Assembly (NCBI RefSeq): GCF_018143015.1
Contig: NC_054742.1
Location: forward strand, 52,709,195 to 52,773,194
DNA length: 64,000 nt
Source of the DNA: Lytechinus variegatus
Lineage: Eukaryota; Echinodermata; Echinoidea; Temnopleuroida; Toxopneustidae
Direction of reading: 5' to 3'
Part shown: positions 1-14,400 of the stretch, in pieces
Layout of the letters: every line of letters starts with the position of its first letter
Position numbering within the stretch: the first letter of the stretch is position 1
Notes under the pieces: model-generated
Told to the model about the DNA's origin: nothing
Databases searched by the model: none
Seen by the model: only the letters and a program-made list of their open reading frames with translations
Made by a program: the position numbers and the translations under genes

Positions 1-383
1 CAAGGGGTCATAACCAAAAATAATTTTATCAATTTGAAATATGGTAAATGTGATTTCAGGAAAGTTCGTGAAATATCATTGTCAGTCCGTGTATTACGGT
101 GGCTGTTGATATTCCATGCATGCTTGTGATAGACAAACCTGAGTTTGATCTCCTTTTTTTATCGTTTTCATCTTCAAACTGGGGATCGCTATATATCGGC
201 AATTGCAAAAACTCGATCATCGCCTTTAAACATATTCTCATAGGCAGGTATGCAGATGTACTGGAGAAAAGAATGAGCTAATGCGAAGAATGCGTCACAC
301 AGAATTGATGATTTATTTCCAATTCTACTTTCTCTTGGTAAAAAAGGTGGTTACACTTCGTAATTCCGAAACACGTAAATTGC

Positions 384-808
384 CTATACCTCGATGTTCG
401 TTGATCCAAAAACGTAAAAGGATTCGTTAATCCGAACATTTGTGGCGTTATTCCGAAGGTTCGTTAGTCCGAAAACGAAACGAGGTTCGTAATTCTGAAG
501 GTTCGTTTGTCTGAAAACGAAGTGAGGTTCGTTGTTCCGAAGGTTCGTTAATCCGAAAACGAAATAAGGTTCGTTGTTACGAAGGTTCGTTAGTCCGAAA
601 ACGAAATAAGGTTCGTTAATCATTTCGTTTTCGGACTAACGAACCTTCGGAATTACGAACCTCATTTCGTTTTGGGATTAACGAGCCTTCGGAATTACGA
701 ACCTCACTTCGTTTTCAGACAAACGAACCTTCAGAATTACGAACCTCGTTTCGTTTTTGGACTAACGAACCTTCGGAATAACGAAGTTTCGGAATTACGA
801 ATGTATGC
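384..808. repeat. Palindromic foldback repeat with internal direct repeats
   Basis: Two inverted arms, about 440-607 and 622-790, surround a 14-base loop. Each arm is built from roughly 44-bp units that alternate the words GGTTCGTTAGTCCGAAAACG and GGTTCGTAATTCCGAA. The arms match unit by unit, including private variants such as TTTGTCTGAAAACGAAGTG, so one arm was copied from the other or the element arose as a hairpin. Degenerate similarity continues outward to about 384 and 808. Open frames here simply translate the repeat and are not genes. A non-autonomous foldback transposon is likely. I see no clear target duplication. Confidence 0.8.
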
Positions 809-3800
809 GAAAAAGGTTATATTGACGGTCCTTCGCCAACAACAACACCATTGGGTCTTATAGGGCCTATATATATTGGGTTTTTTAAAGGAGCTATGGG
901 GATAAAATGGAAGATGGGGGTGCTCCAGCCCCACGGTTGAAACTTTATTTTTTTTCATTATGCGAGAGACCGAGCGACATAATGATGAAAACTGAAAAGC
1001 GTTTTAGGAGCACTTGACAGATTAATTCAGTGTCTTTGACAGCATCTTTGACCAACACCACACATTTTTTTTTCGTTTAAGAGGTTAAAAAGCAAGGTTT
1101 TGTTGCATACTCCACGTGTATTTTTGCCGCTACCGGGCGTATATGGTTGTATTGCCACATTAAACTCCGCCATGAATATAACATTATTAACATCATTTTC
1201 CAGGTGAAATTATGTTGCTTTTGAAACTGACTGACTTTCGAGTATCGCCGTGTTTGTTTCTAAATACAGTCACGTGAAAACGAACACTCTCATAATAAAG
1301 CGCACTTTTGCTTCCAATATCGATATCTTGGCGGGTTTGATCGGTGTCAATGTCGTCTGCATTCATTGTTATTTCATCCGATCGAAGACAGAGTGAAAAA
1401 AGAAAAACCAGACCACAGTTCAAGAAAAAAAACCCCACATGAACAGGAGAAAGTGATTTCTATTGAAGGTTAAGTGAAAGATCAATTGTAGAGCGAGTGG
1501 TATACAGTGAATATCGAGTTTCACCGTCTAAAAATGTGGATTGTGTGTTAAAGAAAAGATTAAAAAAATGGTAGCTTACAAAATTGTTACTGTGCTTGTA
1601 TAAATCACCGAAATTAGATAAAAACGAAGGGGCGGGATTGGATGTGACATGATGCTTCTAAATTTTGTATGGAAAGGTAAAATGGGAAGGACGTTTTTAT
1701 GCAGTTGTCGTTTTTAGTTAATCATAAAGGAAGAGGATTTAGATTAAAAATGAAAATGACAGAGGAAAGTTGAATTAGTGTGAGACTCGATCGCAGCGAA
1801 AGAAAAAAAAAATCTCTCTGCAAATTAAAGTATACAAAAGAAGGGATGCGAACATATACCTAGAGTCATGCAGGGTTCGTTTGTTTTCCTTTTCTTTTGA
1901 TAAATCTGATATGAGATTTTCTAGAATTTTAGACCATTGAATTGTTTAATTGCCAATATGCATTAGCTTGATCACTTCGTCTAATGACAGTTTGCTCTAC
2001 TTCATAAATACGTATATTTGTCATGGAAATGAAATTAATTTCTTCAATCTTAAAAATACGAGTGATGAAACGGAAGTAGACCGAAATCGATTAAAACATA
2101 TGGTGTTAAACAATATGACCCATATTCTGAACTCAGGTTTAAATTAAATCCTGGTTAAAGTTGTAGTTTAACTATGGAAAGCCATTAGGAAACAGATCAC
2201 TAACAGAACACATTCATTTTTATTAACTCATATGACACTCAAATCGTTCACAATTGTCTGGGAATGATAACTGAAGCATTTTAAAGTATCATTCTTCTTT
2301 ATGAAAGCAAAGTAGTAAACATAAGAAATATATAATATAGACAGAAAATTTGAATTTTTGGCTCCCATAATTTTAGCACAGAGTTAGACCGTGGTCTAAG
2401 TTAAACCTGACTTCGGAATACGGGCCTTAGTAAAAAAAAAATGTGGCCTTCATATATATTTGAAAACAATAAATATACTTATAGTTTTGAAGTTTTGATG
2501 AATCAATAGAATAGGAATCAGTAAAACTGATTTTCCACTTAACCTGCTAAATGATTTCTGTGAATATTCGTCTTTCTCTAATTCGATGTGAATCATAATA
2601 AAAAACATGGAAACATCTATTTCCAACACGACATAAGCACTCACTTTTCTTCAGTGCAATTTTCAGCCATGTATCATTTTAGATTGTTCGTCGAACAGAT
2701 CAATATATGCAGAACGCCCATTGATTTAAATGTTTAATTATACCGTTCGATAAAAGCCATTAACCGAAGAGGTGATTGATTGAGTAGAGTGCCACAAATC
2801 ATCGGTTGCTTCTTAGACGGATGTATAATGTCAACGGAGAATAATAATCATGTACATGTGAAAACAAACAAACAAGATAAATGATGTAAAAGACGTTTCA
2901 TATAAAGACTTTATATTCCGGTAAATTCAACTCTGTGGCAATGACCATAATAAAAAACCCGGTTCTTGATTGGTTGCCGAGCCCTGTTACAATAATATGT
3001 GATAACATAGTTACATTCTAAAAAAAAGGTTTACCCAATATTTGGTAAAATGGGAACATGCTTATTGGTTGGGTAAAAAGATATCCAATATGTTGTAAAT
3101 TTTACGTAATGTTGCGTTGAAATAGCCCAATATGGGGTAAAAAGAAATACGCAGCAAACACGCATGTTCCCTTTCTACCAATATTGCATAAAATTTTACT
3201 CAGTGTTTTAGAGTGTACCAAAATCCCTTATTAAATAATTCATTCATTCAAATGAACATTTTTTCTCCCATTTACACAACTATATACTAAAGTATACATA
3301 GTCATTTGTCATAAAATACAGAAAAATGTATTATGAAACAGCCCCTGTATACCCTTTCCGCTCTTTCTCTCTATATACATGATATACGCATATTCAAATC
3401 ATCCTTCCTTAATCTTTTAAATTCACGATTTTACGGATTTGTTATCGTTTATATCATCATACTTACGACACTACGGGTGATGGAATTAGAATACCATCAT
3501 TGGATTAAGATGTTGATTTTCAGATAAGAGCCAGGGGCGTATCTCACAAATCGTCTAATGTTAGTTTTGAGGATATACCTTAGAAATGCGCATGGTTTCA
3601 AATTTTATTGTGGGTTGTATAGTTTCATGGAGGTCTCGAGTAACCAGTCCCAGGCTCTCTTGCAGTCATCGATTTTAGTATTATTATTCGACTTTGCTAG
3701 ATAATGTCAATTCAACATTTACATTATCATTCTCATCATCATTATATCAATATCATCATCGATAATCAAAGAAAAGAAAAGAAAAGAGTTCGAGGCCATT

Positions 3801-5243
3801 TGCACTTTCAGTCTCAACAGGCACCTTTCGACGTAAACCTTGTCTGAAAAAAGAAGAAAAAAGAAATCAATTACCCCCTCCCCCTGAAATACACCATGTA
3901 CACAGAAGATGAACATTACCATCGTCTATCTCAGTTTTAAGCTCATGAGAAAATAGAATAAGAGGATGATGACACGGAATAACAAACATGATGAGATGAT
4001 AAGTTCTTTGAAGAGAGGTGATACAATAAATACATGCAATTAAGGTTTATATTCAAAGATAACGCATTAGAATAGCACAGTCGCCTGTGCAGCAACCAGT
4101 CGCAACGGGATTCTAATTCATTATGAATTGTCATTTTATTTTCTTTCAGACCATTTTATTCAGAGATTTGAAAAGGGAAACGAACGGGTGTGTACTATTG
4201 AAAACAGTAAGAACTCTTGCAGGGAAAGGGACCTAGTGCACATTCCCTATAGGTTGTAATGTCATGAATGTATTAGTCACGCGTTTTACACCAATTGGTA
4301 TAGGTGTTCCCAGTATAGGCACCCCACAGAGATATAATATATCCTCACGGGGTACCTGGGTACAAAATAAAATAATATTTCATCATTATGGCTCTGTTTC
4401 CCAATCGCTAGCACTGTTTATACTGTATAGTTGATCTGTTATGACATTACGAACGGAGGGGCTTAATGTGTAGTGTGAATTACCTGCCTTGATTGCCTCT
4501 ACAATAAGGTATAAGAAATTCTTGGCTTTCTCTTGATGCTCGTATATCGCTATACATTTACTATTTATTTCATGTTTGCAATGTAGTATTTATTCCTATA
4601 GTGAAATATTAACAGAGTGAATTTCCACTGATGGAAAATAAAATATTAACATGAACTGAATTGAATCATTTATTAGGATAAGTATTGATCTGAGTGCGGT
4701 TTTGAAAGGGGGAACATTTTGAGAGAGTCGTCAAATCACGGGAAGGTTTAGACTACTTATGTATTGCCAAAGCCATTAAGTATTCCCAGGTGGGTTGTAA
4801 TATCGGATCGACCCTTGAGGAATATTTCCAAGTGCAACAAGGTAACGGTTTCTCTAAAGAAGAAACCCGTACCATTTGCGTTACATCAGTCTATAAACCC
4901 GTTCTGAATGTCCTTAGAAATAATCATAATATTCCATGGAATTTTTGAAGAGTTGTTGATAATGATGATGTTAGTGGTGATGGTGGTGATTAGTATCATT
5001 ACTTTTCACTCATTAGTGTTATATAGGGACATGTTTACTTAACTAGTATATCAACCGGTACGAATACAAGAGCACAGTTCATTTTCATCGTTGCCTACAA
5101 GTCATGATGCCATAATAATGCGTGTATTGCTTACAATGATGCGATAAAGATCGAATTTTAGAACCCATTCTCTTCTGACTCACAAAAGTACGTGTGGCTA
5201 TTGGTGACTTCATGCAGCCACAAAGCACGTGGTAGTCTGCAAC
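809..5243. other. Anonymous AT-rich DNA, no gene seen
   Basis: Apart from the short element at 3012-3217, I find no exon with both splice signals and a protein-like frame. All frames are short and biased to AT-rich codons. It may be intergenic or an upstream intron of the membrane-protein gene whose exons appear at 9191 and 15711. Confidence 0.5.
3012..3217. mobile_element. Short MITE with TACAYTCTAAAA termini
   Basis: The left end reads TACATTCTAAAA and the right end is the complement of TACACTCTAAAA, giving 12-bp terminal inverted repeats with one mismatch. Inside, the arms continue imperfectly (TGGTAAAATGGGAACATGC against GCATGTTCCCTTTCTACCA). The 206-bp size and lack of coding capacity fit a non-autonomous DNA transposon. 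Confidence 0.65.
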
Positions 5244-5418
5244 ATGGCCGTTTTACGAGATGTATGGGAAATCAGGCTTTGTTTGTCCAAGCTGTCTTCT
5301 CTCGTCTTGGGAATCCTCATTACACAGGCTCATAGCCATGTCTCGCTCTACGGGGGCATCCTTCTTTGGGGCATTTCAACCTGCTTCTCTGCCCTTTTGG
5401 TGTTTTTGTATGTCCATG
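5244..5418 (+). CDS. Possible first exon of the small membrane protein (uncertain)
   Basis: This stretch is a candidate only. An ATG in good context (AACATGG) at 5244 opens a frame with two hydrophobic segments (LSSLVLGILITQ and GGILLWGISTCFSALLVFLY). Stopping at 5418 leaves one base over, which is the phase needed to join the exon at 9191, and the result would be a 150-aa four-span protein. The donor (GTGCGG) is poor, however. A better donor (GTATGT at 5408) also gives the right phase, but in another frame starting at 5260, which would yield a Cys-rich 141-aa protein instead. Only one can be right, and the true 5' exon may lie elsewhere. Transcript evidence would decide. Confidence 0.2.
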
Positions 5419-5889
5419 GTGCGGAACTTTCAAAACAATGAAGCCGCCATGTTTGATTGAGCTGTGGATGCTCTCGACTCCTTGCTCTATTTACTTGCAG
5501 GCTCAGGTAGGAGTCTTTTTCATCCACATGCCTACAGCTAATGTCAGATGAAAGGCTGTATGATGAGGGTTAACCCGGTTAACGAACGATGAGGCAAATC
5601 GATTATTTTCCCGCCTAATGTCGTTGGTTAATAGTAGGCAATTCGTACACGTCTCTCATGATGTAGACCTACTTGACGCAATTAAGAAGGATTCCTATTT
5701 GAAAAGTGGCTAAGTGTGTATGTACCTGGGGACAATGTATTGTGAGCCTAGGGGGATTTATGCTACTAAGATATTCCAAGATTTAATACCTGTGAGGCAA
5801 GAAGCTTTGTGATCTAATTCGTCAGAGACGATCGGTGAAAAAACAATGGGCTGTTTAATGGAATGTTGAATAATAATCAAGGGTATCTA

Positions 5890-5935
5890 GGGTAGATGTT
5901 AAAGAACAACATGGTAATGGTGACAATGATGTTGT

Positions 5936-5966
<31 letters not shown>

Positions 5967-6215
5967 GATGATCATGATGGTGATGGTATCGAAGGAAAAG
6001 ATGATGGTAATGGTGGTGGCGGAGATGATGATAATGATGGTGATGATGGTGATGTTGTTGATGATGATGATGGTGGTGGTGGTGGTGATGATTATGATGG
6101 TGATGGTAATGAAGGTAATATTAAGATGAAGGTAATGATGGTGGCGGAGATGATGGTGATGATGGCGGTGATGGTGGTGGTGGTGGTGATAATGACGACG
6201 ATGATACTACTGATG
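5890..6215. repeat. TGA/TGG trinucleotide microsatellite
   Basis: Impure (GAT)n and (GGT)n runs occur in two near-identical blocks, 5936-5980 and 6056-6100, with degenerate extension to about 6440. Met/Val-rich and His/Ile-rich open frames here are translations of the microsatellite. Confidence 0.85.
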
Positions 6216-8970
6216 ATTATGTAGCCGATTTTGATGGTGGTAATGATGATTGTGTTGATAATATACAGTATGTTTGGTAACTTTGATGGTTATATCATGA
6301 AATTGATGATAATAATGACGGTTACAGGCCTTATAATGATATTTGATGGAGATGATAGTGTTCTTTGTGAGGGAGATACGTATGAAGAGAGTTGTGCCAA
6401 TGGTAATGATGATGGTGATGATGGCGATGATAGTAATGATAATCGTATTGAATAAATATAATGATGATGGCAGGGATGATAATGGAATTGATAGTATTTT
6501 CATTGGTCGTTTCATTCATTTCTTTATAATATTTAGTAGAATTCGTTTGAATCTAAAATGCCTGCAGGGTACAAACACACATTCGTGTGAATGCTGAGTT
6601 TAAATGATATTCCATATCGCCAATTTCATTTTGATCAAAAGATCAATGTGCCTCATGATACAACGCAAGAAGATATCATAATCAAATATATTAAGATAAT
6701 TATACAAGCTAGATATGCCTCTATTCATGGTAACCCTAATTCAAGCAGGCATTAGCAATTATGCGAGAAAGTAAAATGAGAAATGCGGAACAAAATTCTA
6801 CCGTTATGGTCTATTTGGCACTCACTATCGCATCATTAATGTACGATGTGCGAGCACAGTGCCTTGTGCTCCATGAAGCGTATAATGAACGAAATTGTCG
6901 CCAAGTCATGCAGAAACTACAATATACAGAGATAAGAAAAAAATCTAACCTGTTTTTACCATTAAATATATTGGCAATACTAAGGTTGTTTCATAATTTC
7001 TGGGGCTATAGACTTCGATTTGTCAGATATTGAAGAAATTAAAAAGCAGCATCGGCAAAGAGGAAACAGTAATGTTTGCTATCTTTGGTAGATCGTAAAG
7101 AACTGATGATGATAAGTTTTCACTGTGATAAACATAATGTGGTTGGGTACGTTTCACTATGATAAAGATGATGTGGTTGGGTACGTAAAGAAGATGACGA
7201 TGACAACGATGATGGCATTGATGACGCTGTAGGTGTAAATGGTAATAGAAATCATGTTTTTTTATGAATATGGTGCTGTGATGATATGATTTTTTTTCAA
7301 TTCTGGTTGTGGTTATGATGGTGATAGTCTTGCCGGCAATGTTGATTGTAATGATAATGTGAGCGATGTGGTGGTGCTCAATAGTGATCGGCTCAGAAAT
7401 TATTATGGTTAGATTTTGCATACTAAGTTGTTGTGAATATTATTATAATGCATGTAGTCACTAAACATGCAAAGGACGCGTATATTTTTCTTTTCTAATT
7501 CAGAAACGTTCTCTATTTACTAGCCGAGTAGCCGGTGGCATTGATGCGAGGAATTCAAACTAATGTGAAACCTTGGATACATACGTACACATGCATGTAT
7601 ACTGTTTTGCATCATTAATGTGAACTCGACAGCTATTACGTAACCAAGGTCTAATCACAAATTTCTTGCTGTCAAATCACTTTTTGCCTGTTGCAAAGTA
7701 TTAAAAATGATTATTTTGGTGCTCATAACATAAATAACACCGAGCAAGGCATACTCTTATGAATACATTTGTCAAATCTACCTCGGTATGTTTTCAGGAA
7801 TTCATGAAATAATATATGATTGAAAAAATGAATATACCTTAGCCTTATGAGGGAGGGGTAGACAATATCAAAGGTATCTTAAGCCCCCGAATGGCTCCAT
7901 TTTGTAATTAAACTCACATCAATTTCAATAAGTATTATTATGCCATCACCCCCCATCCTTAATGCTCAGATGCATAATGATGCCATTCCAAGGTAAAACC
8001 TGTGCCTATAATGTTAGCTGTATCAATGCAGTGAAATCAATACTGAATACGAGAATGATCAAGGTGAAAAGAAATACATCTTATCGATCCAGTTGTGTAT
8101 TCCAAAAGCCTAGCAGATTTGACCCACTTTGTCTTGGTCTGAGATTTAATTTAGACATTGGATGCTCATCTTCGCAAGCTCCTCGTATGACGGTTTCATA
8201 CGCGCCGAGAAGCGGTTTTAGTTTTTGCAGGACCCACAGTGAATTCCACATCGTATCTCCTGCTCGTATCATGTATGCCGATTAGTCTAATCAAGCCTCC
8301 CGAAACGGAATACATTTGCAATTAAAACTTACCTATTTGCTTACAAGTTAAAGATTTTCCACCATTTCCGTCATAAATTTACTGTTCTCATTATTCAAGC
8401 GGTTTTGTTTTTCCTTAAAATGCAGCGAGCTCTAGTATTTTAATGCGGATAATACCACACTAACGGCAAATGATTATCCGGCGAAGTATTCATTGAGATT
8501 TGCAATGATGTGAAAAATGTGTCGTATTATCTCAAATTCTAAACAAAACATAAGTGAAAGATTGATTGACGATTACCATGATAAAATTTAGCTCTTTTAA
8601 ATTTTTAAACAGAAAGAATCAAATTCTTTGAAGGAAACGGCAATCGGGTGACTCGATATTGTAGTTGTATATAACTCGATATTTTTCGCCTGACGATGTC
8701 AAATTAAATTCATTTTTATTCAGCAAACTTATGGAAAAGCAAAGCTTTACATACAAGCACGAAATAACGTTTAAAATATCGTTCATTCAAATAACAAAGA
8801 TGTTAAAGAAAGGATAGTGAGCAAAAAGACAAACAACATCAGCAACGCCCCAGAACAGAATGTCAAACTAAGATATAAATTTGTAAAAATCAAGACGTTT
8901 GATATTGATATTGTAATGTTAACATTTTAATCAGTGTTCCCTGAAGGTAATAATGGAATTTAATTGGGGC
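6216..8970. other. Anonymous region, no supported gene
   Basis: Degenerate GAT-rich sequence continues to about 7400. A less AT-biased patch at about 8080-8280 is open on both strands (107 aa plus, 63 aa minus) but has no matching pair of good splice signals. I do not call it a gene. Confidence 0.4.
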
Positions 8971-8997
8971 AAGGAGAGAGAGAGAGAGAGAGAGGGG
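8971..8997. repeat. (GA)n microsatellite
   Basis: About eleven GA dinucleotides followed by GGGG. Confidence 0.85.
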
Positions 8998-9190
8998 ATA
9001 TACCTCTGGGTGTTTCCAAGAGTCTTGTAAAACGACGATCCCCATTTGTTTTTCATTGAGGCAGGTTACTGTATCACTAATTAGTCCATATTTCGAACTA
9101 TTTGGATGATGTTATTCACCGTTCATGCCGTTAATATTCATATGTTTCCATTATTATGCCATACTATTTTTATCACTTGGTATTATTCAG

Positions 9191-11394
9191 GTTGTAAGGT
9201 GTGCGGTGGCTTACACTGCGGTCCCGGATTGATCTTAGGGATAGTAGCATGTATCTATTTTATCATCATATTACCATCCGGTAAGTACGCTCCTTTTGTT
9301 TTTTTTACTTTACATTCTTCCGACCCCTTTGTGTGCTTTCACCATTCTTGTATGTCCCTACCATGCGTCTTCCCTTTGAAAATAATTAATAATAGTATGA
9401 TGGTGGTGGTGGGGGGGGGGGGGGGGGTGCAGTTGCATAAAGATGGTGATGATGATGGTAATGATTATCATGATGAAGACGACGACGATGATGATTGTAG
9501 TAGTAGTAGTAATGATGATATAATAATAATAATAATGATAATAATAAATAATTATGACGCTAAAAATAATTGAATAATGCAAATGATATCATAATAATAA
9601 CCTAGTTCTAATACAGCTATCACAGTTCATTTTTTTCTTTTTAAACTCTGTGAGTACATGCTCTCACTTATGTATATCCCAGTCGCGATGATCATTTTCA
9701 TGCCCACCTCCCTCTCTTATAACCATTATGACATCATAGAGATAATAGGAATATTATACATCATCATCGTCGTCACCATTATCATCATCATCATCATCAT
9801 CACCATCATCATCACAATCATCATCATCACCACCACCGCCATCATCATCATCATCATCATCATTGGCAACATCTCATTATCATCACCACCACCATCATCA
9901 TCATCATCATCATCACCACCGCCATCATTTATCATAAAATGTATATAATATTATTTTGTAGGAAATGTTGTTAAGCATAACATATACATTCAACATTTCC
10001 TATATGAAATGTGAAGGAAATTGTATCATATTTCCCCTTTTAAGAAATAAGATATTAGGCCTACCTGTATGTTATTGTGTCATTACGTGTCTTTTTACAT
10101 TTTCCGTTCATCATAATACTGTTTGCGGGGAGAGGATGTCTTTATCGTTTGTCTTATATCACGTATCGACCTGCATACGGGGTAAAATGACATAGATGAA
10201 TCCGGGCAGAACGTGACTTGAATGATGTAAACAAGAAAGATCTTGTCAAGCGTGACAGAAAGTAGAAAATATTCCGTCTAACAAATATATATATGTATAT
10301 ATATATATATAGCTCAATTCACAGTAGATCTCTAAATAATAGGGGTGTTCGTTTTGTTAATGATATTTTAGATGTACATGGCAATTTCCTCTCTTTGAAT
10401 GACCTTCAGGAAAAATACAATGTTCCAATAAATTTTCTTTTTTACCGTGGATTATGTGATGCTATAAGAGACGGTTTTAGCAATGGCACACACTTTAGCA
10501 AGTTCCAAGAACCTATTATCCCTGATACAATAGCACTTGTTATGAAATATGATAAAGGTTGTTCACACATCTATACGATGCTTAAAAGAAAAGAAAAGTG
10601 GAGTGTAAAAGTTTTCTTAAGTGGAAGTGTATATTCGATATGAATGACAAGCAATGGCAGTCGTATTGCTCTATTGGATTCAGTTGTACTACCGATGTGA
10701 ATTTACGTTGGTTTCAGTTCAAAATAATGCAACGCATTTTATATACAAATGAAATATTGTTTAAAATTAATTTAGCTCAACAAAAAGAATGTACTTTTGT
10801 AATGTACACCGTGAAACAGTCACTCATCTACTTTGTGAATGTACATGTATTAAACATATATGGGACAGGTTTGAGCAATGGATATTTCTTAAAACTGGAA
10901 ATAGAATATTTTTCTCTAATAAAGAAAAATTATTTGGCTTAAGAGGTTCAAGTAATCATGCATTAAATTGTTTATTGATAGTGATACGGCTAATGATTTA
11001 CACTTCCAGAGTAAAACATCAATTACCTGTTTTTGATAATATCAAATTTGCACTTCAGAATTATTTCAAGAATGAAAAATATATCGCAGAGTCAAATTGT
11101 AAAATGGTAAAGTTTACAAAGAAATGGTTTCAATTACGTGCCATGTTTACATGAGGTGATCTGTTCAGTTCCCTTTCCATGTACAATTATACTTATGAAT
11201 ATTATTGTTCATTTACTCCCCGCTTGTTTCTTAAATTGTTTATTATTATGTGAACCTGACAGTTCAATTTATATATTTGTTGCAATTACTGTTGTACTGT
11301 ATTTCGTTGTTATTAATTTGATTTGTCATTGAAAAGATATCTTGTTATGTTTGAATAATAATAAAATCCCTGTGGAGGGGAAACAAATTGAAAA

Positions 11395-11433
<39 letters not shown>

Positions 11434-14400
11434 GCTTCGGCATATGGCATAAAATAATCATAAATGGCATTTACTAAACCATTGATGACTTATGATTTTG
11501 TTATCTGTATATATATATCTGTTTATATTATATATAGGCCTATAACAGATAACAAAATAATGCTGATGATAGTGCTTTGATTGCCATTGAAGTTTTTATT
11601 CTTCAGGAGTGTAGCTCTGCAAAATCACAATGATCTCAGTGACCGAAATTTGAATTTGATATTTCAGGATATTTATCATTCTCTCTCATATTATAACAGG
11701 CCCAATAGAATAAGTCCATGAATTATTATGCGCAGAGCCAACCCGATCCGACATTCCTCTCTATACGATGAATCATTAGTGCATAGCGAGATAGAGTGTG
11801 ATGGAGAAGCATTACATGACCGTGATCATGACCATGAATAGAACATTGCAGAGCTCCATCAGTTTATGAAGAGGGACGGTTTCAGCCCCCCCCCTTTTTT
11901 TTGGGGGGGGGTAGAATATGATAGTCACTTATTTCGAGAATGAAAATGCAATAATATGGATTAGGTCTGATTTAAGACAGATTGAAAGGCAGGTAGATGC
12001 AAAAGGGAAGGACTTGTTCTCTTTGCTCGTTTGCAAAATTTTCACAATCAATTTTTTGTCTCTTTATACGGCTTTATTGTTCTCCGGCCGCGTTTAATAT
12101 ATTGCTATCTACAGCTGATAGTTAAAGCTGTCATTTTCTGTATAAGAAAAGGCAAATATTATATTTATGTGTTAACGCATTTGGAACTTATATAGGAAAT
12201 GGAAAGATGGATTGCGGGATAACAACACATCTCATTTTCTCTGCATGCCTATACCTTCAATTTACATTCGCCTCTCTTGATTGCTTGACACCATCCCGCA
12301 GTCCCATACATTACGATCGGTGTGATACTGTTTATTTCATTTCATTTCATTTACAGTGACCTTTCCGTAGCGAAGAATCACAGCTCTTTACAAAAATAAA
12401 ACATATATAGACATGCCAAGTTGGGTCGAGCATGCGACAGAATGCTTACACGGCGCCATATAGAGTTCTTTCTTCACACGTATATACGTGCGTGGTTGGG
12501 TGTATTTTCAGCCCCATCCCTGCGTGCAATAGAAGCATCTGCTATTACAGAGGTTGCTTTAGAATGATCCTCATGAGAAATCAAGCAAACATGAAGATGA
12601 GGGATATTTGTTATTGTAAGTCGTTCATTCCTCTCTGTCAATTCATCCAACCATACAGAGCGATACCCTTGGAGAAATGAAAACGAAGACTTCCAAATCT
12701 AAAAGCTTATTAAACCCAAAGTGATTTCACGGAGAGCCCGGTATCATTGTCAGAATAATATTGACATTCTAAACATGGAACGATAGCGGCCTTTCCTCCA
12801 TCGATGGTGATATTTTGTTTTAATGTTTTCATGATCGAATCAGTTTTGGTTTACTTGTATTGTGTGTAAACATGACGTCATGTCCGAGTATCATGCACTC
12901 TCCCCCTCTATCACAATAACATGGAAAACACGATAGGCTGGAATGGTTTTAAAACATGGAGGCCAAATTCATCCAAATAAAAAAGCAAAGAGGTGACTCA
13001 GTTGGAGTTTGAAGAGAATTCATTTAGGAAATATGTCAAAACATGTTATCATTAAGCAGGGAATATTGTATTGGTATTGATTGAAAACTGGGTCTGTATG
13101 CCTCGGGCACATTGACGTTAAATTGACAGATACATGATAATGGTTCTGATAATGGTCGAAAGCATCAAGGACCAATACAGCGTTGGGGGTAAGGTGTGGC
13201 AAGACGATCTCAAACCCCTGGTCATCGTGAATGATGACACCACTGGAAACGGTATCAGTTACTTCCGGGGTATATTTTAAAGAAAAGAAGAAAAAAAAAC
13301 CAATATGCCATTATTCTAAGTGGTCTCCTCGGCCATGTTGCTGACGTCACTGAGACATGTTTGCATTCATCTACAGTTGTGTGTATTACTAAACAGTTCC
13401 TCCTCAATATACCACCACGCCGCAGAAAGTCCTCCCTCGACAGATTGCATCAATGCAGCATATATTAATGTGAAGAGTCTATAATATGAATTCTAGTCAG
13501 ACAGGACAGAGTGGAACCTTGGAGAGATTGAGTGTGTGGTCTGGAGGGGGGGAGGGGGGGGGGGTACAAAACATCGCCATTATCGTAGTGGGTAGAATCC
13601 ATATGATTGCCAGAACTGCACTGTTAAAAAACCCTGTGATTTTACAGAAAAAAATAATTCTGTAAATTCATAAAACAGGATTTTTTCTGCAATTTAACAG
13701 AACACATCTGTTCAAAAAAGGGGAAAAGGGTGTTTTATTTAAGGAAATTTGTAAGATTCCGTACACCAAATTCCAATTTCCTGTAAGATTACGCAATCCG
13801 GTAAGATTACAGGTGTCCTCTGCTGCAGGACTTCTTTTATTTTAAGGGTAAATTTTCTAACAGTGTGGAAGGGGTGACGTGGTCCTATTCTAGAATCATT
13901 TAGAAAAATGAAGTTACGTCTGAAATAGAATGGATGAAGTGGAGTATGATAGGAAAAGGATGTGGTGATCAGTAACATCAGAAGAGTGTGAATATAAGCA
14001 GCATCAGCGAGAATAGCATAATGACGTACGAAAACTCAATGGTGACTGCTCTTTATTACGAGAAAATGGCTTTAAATGTATCATTTGAAAGTACAACCAA
14101 TGGTCAATAGAATTCATACCTGCCGAATGAAGCAAAAGGAGTCCAGATGTATGGGTATGAGGGGAGACGTGAACTAGTGCAGTTTGTACTAAGTATCATC
14201 AGATATCTCTTATTGAATGCGATGTCAAAATGGATTATGAAGACCTTGTAAATTGCGTTATCATTACAAATGAAAACTAATAAAACCACCTTCTCAATCT
14301 CTCCGAAGCGTATTTTTTAAAAGTAAAACTGATATTACTTTTTTTTATCGTTGAAAAGAGGAGCATGTTCTTTCATCCGTGACCAAACTTTCAGCAACCA

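Noticed and set aside
8081..8285. Overlapping frames on both strands in a less AT-rich patch
   Set aside because: No pair of good splice signals in either orientation and no recognisable motif; could be a decayed repeat.
9726..9935. Poly-Met/Asp and poly-Ile frames
   Set aside because: Products of the (ATC)n microsatellite.
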